A DNA stretch of 64,000 nucleotides from Branchiostoma belcheri (taxonomy: Eukaryota > Chordata > Leptocardii > Amphioxiformes > Branchiostomatidae), in NCBI RefSeq assembly GCF_001625305.1, contig NW_017802947.1, forward strand, positions 340,871 through 404,870, written 5' to 3'. Position numbers and translations under genes: made by a program. Position 1 is the stretch's first letter, and every line of letters begins with the position of its first letter. Below are positions 32,401 through 43,100 of the stretch, in pieces. The notes beneath the pieces are model-generated. The model worked only from the letters and a program-made list of their open reading frames with translations, had not been told where the DNA came from and did not search any database.

Positions 32401-35400
32401 CGGCCAAAAAACTGTATTGGATGCCTTTAAAAAGCTGGGCGGGTTGAGGTGACGGGTAGACGGGTGATGGATGTGTTGGGCTCGGTTCGGGACGGCCAGG
32501 GGCACCGGCGGAGAGACGCATTCCTGACCCCGCAGCTAATTTAAACAGTCGTTCAAGGTCGCACGTCACCAACCGTCGCGTTCCAACCAGGGTGCTGATG
32601 GGATATGCTGAAATAGACAGCTCAGCTGGACTTTTGAACGGTGGAATTTTTCCGTGAAAAAAAAAGAAGAAAGAAATAGAGAAAACTCATCACGATATAA
32701 GAATTCCCTTCCGTGATTACGTGTGCAGATATGCTTTGTTTAAAACAATGTGCCACTCACTATATCATCAATTTAGGGCGAAACCTATGAGCTAGCCAAA
32801 ATATTTCGTATTGTCCAAGCAGTGTTTTTTAAATTATTTTTGGCGTGTTTTTAGGCTTTTTTTAAATACCAGTAACCCAAACCTCTGCTTGGAGAGTAAG
32901 TTTTTCGGAGAGACAGTAGAAAGGTTTGTTTCTGGACGCTGTTATATTTGGCAAACCTCCATCGTCCCCCTGTGGAAGGAATGCTTTCCGGTTTACATCA
33001 GAGCCGAAACACGCCGGAACAGACGCAGCGGTTGGCTAATGTCTACCGTAAAGGCTTATTTGCAAACGTGGTATACCGTAGAACGCAAAACTGTAGTGTA
33101 TATCGATAATCATAAAAAAATGTAGAGAAAAAGGCCTTCCAGAAGTAATCTCAAAGCAGAAGTTAGGAGCCAAAATCTTAATGTTTCTCTCGTTTCTGGT
33201 ACAGACTGCTTTCTTGACAAAAAAGGGGAGTCTTTTCACCTTCCAACATCTGCTTGGAGATTAGTGTGTACGTGTCCATCTCGTGGTCAGACCTACTAGG
33301 TCAGACCGGAAGTTTGAGTGACCCCTGCCAGGACGGGTGTTTGTTGTGTGAACTGGAGCGTGATGGGTGGTCAAATATGTCAACTGGACTGCATCTAATC
33401 GTCAAGCAGATGTATGGAGGAAATGTGGCAGAACGTTTTCTGGCTGCCACACCTCTCCCAGCAGAACGGGGCTACATGTACCAGAAACGTTCATTCCTTC
33501 CATGACTGCTTGTGCCGAACACAAACGATCGAAGTGTATCAGTAAGGAAATAAAAACACAACACAGTAGATATGGGAAAAACGTAAACTAAAAAAAAGAT
33601 ATATAATATAATATTCCCCTTGTTTTGCAATGAAAAAGATTGTCCGTCCGTCAGAAACGCCCCCACGAATAATATCCAAGGCAGTATCCTTTGGCCACAC
33701 TCCTCTATGGATACAGCCTTGCCACCGTATGATCTGCTTGGAGATTACTCACAAAGCTCTTCCCCACTGTTCTTAGTTGAACTTGAACCATGGTTGAACC
33801 GTACGTTCTGAGAGACAACCCTTTGTTTCAGGAGCGATCCCGGCGCGGACTCCAAACAGGGTGATGTGCCGTCTGTGTCAGACATGAGCGCCACGGGAAT
33901 CAACATCATGGCCATGGACAGACAGGTGAGAGGTTGTGCACATCTAGCCTCCACCAGGCTTCGGGAGACGGCTGGAAAGAGTAGAAATCGGTCAAATAGA
34001 GAGATATTAAACATGCCGAGGGGGTTGATCCGCTCTACAGGGTACGTTTTACCGCAAAACGCACTCTCTAGCGGACCAACTACCTCGGCATGTTACCTCT
34101 TCATTTGATGAGTTTTACTCTTTCCAGCCGTCTCCCGAAGCCTGGTAGAGACTAGTGTACATCATGTGTACGTGGGCTGGAGTTTTGTTACTACTTCGTG
34201 TAACTTAATTTAGGTCTAATTTAGGTCTCCGGATCCACTAGACTAACAACGATGACTGAAAAACAGCAAAATTTAGCCAAATAGGGAGAATAATTCGCCC
34301 GGAGAGTTTGGCCAAAAAGCGTCATACTCATAAGCATTGTAAGAATGAGATGAGTCAAGGGAAAAGAATTTCAGTGTTTGCCAAGCTAGGTGACTTTTCA
34401 CAGAGGAAGCGACTTCTGTTACAAACAGGATATATGTGCTCATCTTTATTTGTCATCGCTAACCAGGTTATGTACGTTTTGTCGACGTCTTGCGTCTTGT
34501 CAAATATGTCAGTGTTTTTGTCACGTCACTTTTGCAGCTGGACACTTGGCAGGCCTTTGCTCCCTTACCTGCAGTACCAGACCCACGCAGTAGGAGCGTC
34601 CCTGTACCGTCCCGGATACCCAAACAGATCCACCCAAGACTTCGTTATACCATAGAAGCGAACCGGCGGCGGGCCACTCCCCTGCACCTAGCCCCTCTGT
34701 CCCCGCGTGTCCACCCGAGTGTCGCTGCCAGGGAGATGCTCGACCCGGAACTCAGGGTCTTGCGTGGTTTCGCGCCCAAAATGGCGCCAGGTGGCCTGCA
34801 GGTGTTTTGACGTTGAACCGTCTGTTCTGTCTACAGGTGCGCAGGTGGTTGGGTGTCTTACTGCACGGAGAGCGCATGCTTGTACTCACAATGCAAAACT
34901 TTTGAGATGTAGCGCATGAACTATTTATAGGAAGGCTTTGTCTTTCTTTCTTTTGGTGGATGGAATTCTGAACTGATGCACGTTTCTTTTACCCTTATGT
35001 ATGCTTTCAAAGTACGCCACTGTTGCCTGCAAGCTTTTCAACGTTTTAGACACGCCACTTGCTCCCTGGTAGCTAAGCATATAACTTCAACAGTAGAGCG
35101 TTTTCTCTCACTTTCCAAATATGACGGCCATCTTGGTGGCCTTATTTGCATTTCCAAGCATACACAGCATTTTTGGGTTTTATCGGCAATGTTTTAAGTA
35201 TTCCTCGGATAGTCTCCTTTTAAGCTATAGGCAATAGATAGTGGTTATTTAAACTCAGACCTCAAAAAATACGAAAACGCTCGAGCTGTTACTCAATGGA
35301 ATGCTAATGAGGACACCAACATGGCGGCTGACACGGCGATGACGTCATGTGAAAACAACCCTCACCGTTGATGACTTCTCTCCACAGATATGGCACGACA

Positions 35401-36434
35401 AGAAGGGCCGCGGATACCTCAGCTTCGCAGCCCCCATCCGTAAATGATCCATCCCTGTTTGGTTTTGTCACTCTGTGTGAGTTTTGCGTCCTTCTGTGTG
35501 TCCACGTTTTCAAACAGGGGTCACACTTGCACGACGATTGTACTAATGCATGCAGAATGCAGTCTCCAAGCAAATGTAGGGTCCTGGTCGATGTTTTATG
35601 CGTTAGCTATAGGGGGAAGCAAAGAAAGAAAACAGCGGGCCTCTAAAAGAAAGACGTATAAAAATCTTAAAGAATGCATCGAACACTGACCCGGACCCTA
35701 CATCTTGGAGATTATGCACTTTCCAACTTTTTTTCAGCACTTAAATGCACGTCTTTATTTTAATGCATGGTAGTCTTCCTGATATATCTTGATACTGAAA
35801 TGTTTGCGTAACGAAACACGTGAAAAAGCCACATTTTGAAATTGTAACTTTATGTCTTTTTCTATGTTTTGTTCAGGATTTTTTGGAGCATCTAGAAAAC
35901 TTCACCTGGCGAGAGAAGTTAAAACTGCTGAGCCTGCAGGAACAGCGGCCGCTGGGAGCGTGGTTCCGCCAGCGGGGACAACAACAACCCGCCAAACCGC
36001 CCGACACCGCCCGCGAAAAGACACCCGAGAAGAACAAGAGACGAGCGGAAAGGAATTCGCAGCGCTTCAAATGCCTCGCTCTGGACCCTGACAACGCTGT
36101 CATGGACCACTGGGAGGGAGATCGACACCAGAAGGAGAGGCACGCGCAGCTCAACCAGAAATCGCTAGGTGTCGTTTTGTTCAAGAAGTCACTGCTCCCC
36201 GAGAGGGACGTGAGAAAGAGACTGTTGTTTAACGCGAAGGGAGGAGGGTGGAAGACCTACGCGGCTTCCAACCTGAAGCCAAATCCTGTAGAAGGGTATC
36301 AGATACCCGATGACATATCGGCGGTGACGCAAGGGGTCGCTGATGCACGGGACACCAAAAGGCTGACTGAGATGGTGTCGATCAAGACACGGAAAGAACA
36401 ACTCAAGTCGCCCGGCAAAACGGCACCGTTCTAA
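26416..36434 (+). CDS. Unrecognised multi-exon protein gene
   Basis: Exon 1 (from ATG 26416 to 27314) encodes about 300 residues with basic and Ser/Pro/Asn-rich low-complexity parts; KERRLSQQNLRATYEFRHYR and IGRYIQQYRREHSC look structured. It splices in phase to 33832-33925 (SDPGADSKQGDVPSVSDMSA), then 34538-34801 (LDTWQAFAPLPAVPDPRSRS and onward, to MAPGGLQ), then 35388-35439 (IWHDKKGRGYLSFAAPI) and a last exon ending at 36434 that encodes about 185 residues with WREKLKLLSLQEQRPLGAWF, a basic helix and a C-terminal PGKTAPF. Phases agree if the last exon starts at 35896 rather than at the better-looking acceptor before 35877. An overlapping frame from 26402 (MTESMCQSDVVHGFAVYRD) is protein-like for about 20 codons, so the true start or a one-base indel near 26440-26470 is uncertain. 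No family is recognised; no membrane span or signal peptide is seen. Confidence 0.6.
28738..28812. ncRNA. Candidate pre-miRNA-like hairpin in intron
   Basis: ACTTTCAAAAAGCAAA pairs with TTTGCTTTTGAAAGT (one bulged A). After a small internal loop, TGCAATATC pairs with GATATTGCA, leaving an 18-base loop. Stem length, bulge pattern and overall size of about 75 bases fit an animal pre-miRNA, but a short foldback transposon would look the same. It lies in the first intron of the unrecognised gene. Confidence 0.3.
29409..30297. mobile_element. Microsatellite-bearing non-autonomous element, ACCTTCGCCAA ends
   Basis: Left end ACCTTCGCCAAGAAGGTTAT, then a (TCTG)n tract at 29453-29481, a unique body with two copies of a GGGCCCCCT motif, several TTTGCATAAT motifs, and right end TTTGGCGAAGGTAT. 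The inverted TTCGCCAA/TTGGCGAA ends and an internal tetranucleotide microsatellite resemble microsatellite-carrying non-autonomous elements of marine invertebrates. Exact boundaries are uncertain; ACTAGTAATT and TTACTAGTA flank the two sides. Confidence 0.6.
33945..34154. mobile_element. TIR element with 38-bp arms and 9-bp target duplication
   Basis: Starts TAGCCTCCACCAGGCTTCGG and ends with the inverse CCGAAGCCTGGTAGAGACTA; arms continue through GAGACGGCTGGAAAGAGTA with two mismatches. Flanks GTGCACATC (33936-33944) and GTGTACATC (34155-34163) form a near-perfect 9-bp duplication, which would fit a MULE-like transposase. The 210-bp interior is non-coding. It lies in the intron after exon 2 of the unrecognised gene. 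Confidence 0.85.
35318..35347. promoter_or_regulatory. YY1-like and CRE motifs in an intron of the unrecognised gene
   Basis: AACATGGCGGCTG (YY1-like) at about 35318 is followed by a perfect palindromic CRE, TGACGTCA, at 35340-35347, some 40 bases before an exon. Such pairs mark TATA-less promoters, so an internal start is possible; motif evidence only. Confidence 0.3.
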
Positions 36435-39400
36435 GGAAACCCAGAAAAATCGCCTTAAGAGAACAAAGCTTGTCTCCCAATGTAAAGCCATATATAACAG
36501 GACACAGACATCGAACATATTTGCTGGGAAACCATGGATTTGCCATCAGTACTTCTCGTGTTTAGACTAAGAGGAAAACATTAATTATCTGACCAAATCC
36601 GTCCGTTTATTTTAACGTCTATCTCGGGGATTTTACCGTCCGTCCTATATACTGTAAGTTCTCGAAATGACATTGTGTTGATCCATGAAGAAAGGAACGA
36701 AAGGCCATATCAATTTGTATTGCGAGAAACGCGCCATAGCTACTGAAAACGGTGAACAAAAATTATACTCCAGAACCGCCTACTACGGATAACTGTACGC
36801 TCAAAAGAAAGGCAAGCATGTAACTTATTTTCCGTCCACTAGATTGTAATGTTTTGAACTAGGCATCGGCACTTAATGTATTTCAACGTTTAAATCGTTT
36901 TCGAGAGCAAAGAATCCAAGTCCATACAATTGCTCGTAAACCAGTGGTGAACTGCCACTCGAGTAAGGCATATATTTGGTGCTGTTCCAGGGAGTTCAGT
37001 AGTCCCTTAAATGGTTTTCCCAGCCGCTTTCTTAATATGGACAACATGATACCTGAAGTGACTTCCATCCATGACAGAACGCCATATTGCAAAGCCACGA
37101 AACAAAAGCCATACCATGACAACAGGTTATCTAGACTGAACGACGTGTTTCTTGTTATTGTTACGACATACATTGTGTTTCATAAATACGCTGGAGCTTA
37201 CATTTATATTACTCGAATATTTGTGAGTATATCTAAATATATATAACAAATGTGAACAATATACTTGTGTGTATCGATATAGCCTCAAAGGCATTGTTTA
37301 TATGCGTTGTTTGTTTGCATCATGGGAATTATATTATCTTTTTTCGTCCAATGGTGGGGTCGGTAACATCATTACCGGAAAAGTATTTTGTGTACATAGA
37401 GGAAACTTCGAAATTGTTTTCGGATACGGAACGCTATTTTAGACGAATTATGACACAAAAACTATTGTACAATGTACTTCCAGGTACAGCAGTAAGTTTT
37501 GTTGGATACAGCTTATTTTTTGACGTTTATAAAGTTAGACATGAACAATTGTACGATCATGTGCTAACACGCATTTTCTACTGTATCTAGTGTGTAGTTT
37601 GTTGTGTTTTTGTAAGTATGAGTTGAATCTTGTACTGTATATGAACCTGAGAGGAACCCAGGACCAGCCATTGTCATGACATGAAATACAGAGGATATAT
37701 ATTTTTCTTCTTCTAAAACTGTAAATGAATGCTGCAGTGAGATATTTATATATTGCGGGAATTAAAAATGGCCTTAGATACTAGAACTCTTGTGTTTAAG
37801 TGTTGTGATCTTTTTTCGAAGGTACAAATGTAGACGTAAGCTCGTGGGCGCCGGCTGACACGCATGTCTTGCCAATAACATTTTACCCAACAACTTTTCA
37901 TTTGAATTACACTTGCAAGATTAACGTTTGATTTTTCTAGTAAATAGACTACAACTACCACATTTGTACTGGCTACAAAATATGGGAAAACGGAAAAATA
38001 CCGGTACTGCTTTTTATAAAACAAAGTAGTCAACATACCACATTAATACAATTCTCACCATTCTGGGTAACATGAAAGTATTTATTACGTTCTTACATCC
38101 ACACATCCCTTTGTGTGTTGATTCTTGAGTAAAAGTGTGTATCAGCTATGGGACTGGTTTATTGTCCTGTGTCTACCATAATAACATCATATTGGCAGTG
38201 AAATAATTAACCTTAGTTATAATGCATGTCCCACAGTTAACTTTGGTATGTGTGCTTATTTTCGGTTCACTAACAGACACAAACATCAACATACAATAGA
38301 TTGACTGGTTCTACATGTTATTACAATCAATATTTACAATTCATCCTATTTACTTGGATGGACCAAGACCTATAGTGAGATAGGTGTTGGTTGTCGTTTT
38401 TCCATGTTTTGGATAGTCAAAATAGCCGTAAAAACACTTAGGTATTCGGAATAATCTTGCAGCTAGCCTGAAATGGATTATGCGAATGGCAATACGTTTA
38501 CTACAAGTAGACAAGTGTGGACATTATATATTACAAGAGGCAGCAGCAAATCTAGATGTTGAGTGTGGAAAGTGCAATTCAGTGGGTCTGGAGCTAACCT
38601 GGGATATTTATCATTTTTCAACCCCTTAAACCATCTGCATTTTGATAGGAAAACCTTAATTGAGTAACTCTCAGTTGGCCATGAATCAGAATATTGCACT
38701 CAAAAAGTGAGAAGTCTTCTACTTACTTAACTCCACATACATGTAAAAAAACACTAGAATATACAAAAAGGAATGTATGAGCATGACAATGATTCAATAA
38801 CATAGATCTACAAATCATCACAGAGGATAGGCAATTTTCTACAGAGCAATCACAAAGCAATATCTTTTGCTCTCTTTCCAGATATACTTTCATATAGGAT
38901 AGGATAGAAGGACAAAACTTGTAAATTAATGGTTCTTATTCACTACATTGAGGTCTCAGGTCTTGTTCCCTTTTATACGAAACTTATAATACATGTACAT
39001 GTATTTGTCAGTCTATAATAATATGTAATACATGTATCTGTCAGTCTAATGACTAACTTTTACTTCGTCTATATTCGTCTGATATCATTCACATTTAAAC
39101 CATTTTAGGATAAATAATAGTTTAGTAGAAAGAAACCACACTGAGGCAAGTACGCTGGGAATGAGATTCCATGACAGTAGTGCTCTGGGAACAAGACCAT
39201 CTAGCAATCTGACCAATGGCGCAACAGAATACCGCATACATTAACATCTGACCTGACAGTACATACACCTACTTCTAAAGAAGGCAAAAGTATTTGCCAG
39301 GAATCAAATTTTGTTGCACTTAGCTTGACAAAGTTTCATTATATTGCAGAAAAGCATTTGTATATACAAACACTTTGCACAGCATTTGGCTATTGGCAAT

Positions 39401-40186
39401 AAGGAAGTCTATCACAGTTACATTGCACATGAAGGTATATACATACAATAAGTTCAACATTTTTGACTTCATACTACAAGAAACAGCTGGGGATTATCAT
39501 TTGTAAATATAGTACTTACACTCATTCTGATTGGTCAATCCATCCAGTCTATTGCCTCAGTCACGTTTCCAAACCAGCGCCCAGTTGGGTAGTTTGTTGA
39601 CAGACATTTTTAATCACTTTCAAGCAGGGCCCCATGGGATTCCCAATGGCTGCTGCACTATTTCTGGGCTAGAGTGAGTCCTCAGCTGATTTCAATTTAG
39701 TTTTAACCCTTGTCCTGCTGGCATTTTTTACACAATATTTTTCAATACTTTTATGTCTTAATCAGGTCATAGACCCCTGACTTTTTTTGCCCTGCAGTGG
39801 CATAGTTACTTCCACATTCGTTGCGTTTCATTCGCTGCGGTGTGATGCATTGCACGAGAAATACCCCCAAATCATACCTATACAGAGTTCTATATATATG
39901 GTACTGTATGTCCGCAGGACAAGGGTTTTAAAATCAGCAATGATCATGGGGGAAAATATGCCAGATCCAAGCTGTGACCTAATCATGAAAACATCGACAG
40001 GGCCTGGTTTGGAATAACCTGGTATCCAAAGCTATTGTAACCAGCTGCCAAGTCTCTCTTATTTTCTCAAAAAGAGAACCGGAAGCTGTAATAGGTTTAG
40101 ATACGAGGCTATGTGTGGAAATGTGACTGTAGCAAAGTCTGACATCATTTCCATACTACATGACTTGTGTGTCTTCATTTCTTCAG
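36435..40186. other. 3' flank and intergenic, no gene recognised
   Basis: A/T-rich sequence with no credible coding frame. It probably includes the 3' untranslated regions of the two converging genes. A dispersed repeat lies at 39704-39790. Near 40012-40100, motifs such as CCTGGTATCCAAAGC and GTAACCAGC recall the foldback at 21246-21331. Confidence 0.4.
39704..39790 (+). repeat. Dispersed 90-bp repeat, copy 2
   Basis: Nearly identical to 19536-19625 over TTAACCCTTGTCCTGCTGGC, the poly-T tract and TCATAGACCCCTGACTTTTT. Same orientation. Confidence 0.75.
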
Positions 40187-43100
40187 CTACAGTTCCTGCT
40201 GAATCTTCTTCTCCCCATGGTCCTCCTCCTCCTCCCCCTCCTCACCCCCCTCCTCCTCCCCACCCCCCTCTGGCTCCTGGTCCCCCTGTTCCGTGTCGTC
40301 AGGCAGGGCCTGTGTCTGACGCTGGATGATCTCAGGACCCCCTCCGTAGATAGACACCAGGAACTGCCACGTCTCTTCTGAGATCTGACCGGAATCTGAG
40401 CCTAGAGTGGGAAACATTGGAATTACTGTGAATTTCATCCTGTGATGAAAATGGGGACTGCGATATCTCTGCAGTTTGCAGTCAAAACAGTAGTAACAAT
40501 TCATAAATGTGATAAACACACTGAACTATAATTTGCAATGTTTTTTGTTTTTTAGCTTAAAAAGTTCAGTGTGTTTATCATTCATAAATGTGATAAACAC
40601 ACTGAACTTTTTAAGCTAAAAAAAAAAACATTGCAAATTCAGTCTCATACAGTAACACTAAGAGCAATGAAGAATGATGACAATGCTGGAGTCTTATCTT
40701 TAAGGAAAAGATCAGATTGAAAATATACCTGGTTTGAGTCCAGAAACGAGACCCTTTCCTGTGGCAATGTTACTGTTATCCACTGGTCCGGGGGGATCTA
40801 CAGTAAGGTAAATATGCATTATGAAAACTCTTCAAGTATAATGCCAACAAACACCGTACAATTTCCAATAGCTACGTACCGTACGTCTTAAAGTTTACAC
40901 ATTTCTAATTTACATATTCATAACATTTACAACTACATTTGTAATAAATGATAATTATTCTGTAGTAGCAAGGATATTACTGGTACAATGTCCTTTACAG
41001 TAGACAGCAAGTTAGAAGGATGCAGCAGAAGGGGTCTTCCATTTACCTTGTTCCTTCCCCTTTACAAATGACTCCCACTCCCTGAACCACTTCATGCTGA
41101 TGTAGTAGATGATGGGGGGTGAGTCTTCTTCCTGGAATGCCTTGTTCAACTGTTGTGGGGTATAAAGAGATGTAACCTTTATGTCAAACAGAGTGGGCCA
41201 TACTTCCAACACAAATGCACCACCTTTTCATGACCTGATTACACTTTCTGAAAGCTTCTATGCTTAACTGTATATAAGCCTTCTTTCACAATGATTTCCA
41301 TCGTTTGTCAACATTTTGGACTCCTTTGGACTGGAGTCTCTTGTTCTAAAATATCTTAGAGACAAAGCAATGGATCAGACTGTACAAAGACACTTGTTAA
41401 TTGCAGTTTAGGCCACGTTGATTATATGGATGACATCCCCGCGTGCATGAATTTTTGTCTTTCCAAAAAAAAAAGTTTTCGACCATACGGTAAATTGCAC
41501 AAAGTAGATGCAAACTGAGCAAATAAAAGCCCTTAATTGAAAAAAAATATTAGAAAACAATACTCGTGTCACGAAATACCAAAATCCATTCCAAAGGACT
41601 TTTTTTTATTTGAACGCTCGCATCACTTTTGGGGTTACCAGAGCCAGAGGTCCATATAATCAAATCAACATGGCCTTATAGTTAATCTACTGCCAATTTA
41701 CAGCAAAGAACAGATTTCATTATTGTTGTTGTCCTGTGAATGTAAAGAACCCACCTTGATGAAAGTCTCCATCTCGATCTTGCGGCGTTTCTCCAGCCGT
41801 TCCTGCTCCACCTGACAGGTGGCGCACACGAACAGGTGGTTCACTACAGGACCGCCTCCGAACCTTGAACAGGAAAACACACCAGCAAATAGTGAGACTT
41901 ATGAACAGATGGTCACAAATACAGGACTGTACATGACATATGAGGCTAACTGCTGTTTTAATTAAAACTACATTTAGTGATGTTTACAAAAGGAAAACAT
42001 ATTGTTTTTGCTCTGTTTCCTCTTCTCCAAACACCAAAGGTCAATGACCTGAACTAGATGGCTGTGACCATGGTAACTGGTGTTGAGTTACACCATGTTG
42101 CATTTTTATAGCAGGAGACTGCTGTCACCATATATATGAATGTGTTTGAGTGAGAATTACATGTAACAGTCTAAGAGCAGACCATATGCGAAGGTAAACA
42201 TTATGCATTTGCTTTGCAAATGTTACCTTTTTAGTTAAAACTCATATTTGTTAAGAACTATTGTAGAGTGGAACTTGTCGCCACCAATCACAATTGGGGC
42301 ATCATCACTGAAAAGCTTTAAACAATGCCTGCAATTAGATGTGCAAAGATTGGGTGTAACAGGTTGTTCGGTGTAATGTAGCTAGCTGCCGCCACGCCAT
42401 GTGCCTGCAAAGCTGGCGTGTTATGCAGAAAAGCGGTTATACGGGCTATACAGATACAGATACATTGTATATAAAACACAATACTAGATGTACATACTTG
42501 TCCAGCAGATACTCCCATACTGGCTCTGGTACTGTGGTTACCAAGTCTTCTAGGAACGAAGACTTGTGTGGTGGAATACCTGAAAAATACCACAAACGCA
42601 TCAAAACTCCCATAGTTAATAAAAAACTACATTTCACAAGGCAAAGGCATTGAAGCCTGGCCATTGTTGGGATACAAGTTGGAAGTTTTGGACATTTACA
42701 ACACAAAAACTGTGTCTACTCAGAGAATGGAAGATTCCATTGAAGAGGGGTGTACAGGGTTGTGTTTGTACCTCCATGTCTGCACAAGAAGTCATTGTTG
42801 CTGATTGGTCCAGGCTCAGCGAACATGGTGAACTTGTGGAGCCACTGACGGGAGATGTAGAACTTCATCAGGCCAGGCTGGAGAACAGGGAACACAGGCT
42901 CAGGTTAGTTAGTTCAAGTTAAAATCCTTCCCACAACGTTTTATGTACAGTGAAGTACCCATCTGAATAGCCCTTGGGTCACACAGTTGTGCAACTACTA
43001 CAGCTAAGCTTGTAGTCCACTGGTAGTGGAGTGTGTTTAACTACCATACTCTTCCCAAAATGCTAAAAAGCAGTATACCGGTATGCTATTTTTTTAGAAA

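Noticed and set aside
33254-33505. 83-codon frame starting MEISVYVSISWSDLLG as an extra exon of the unrecognised gene
   Set aside because: No acceptor/donor pair fits the phases on either side, and exon 1 already joins 33832 in phase.
37252-37590. 112-codon plus-strand frame
   Set aside because: Composition is A/T-driven, there are no recognisable motifs, and it sits in a 3' flank.
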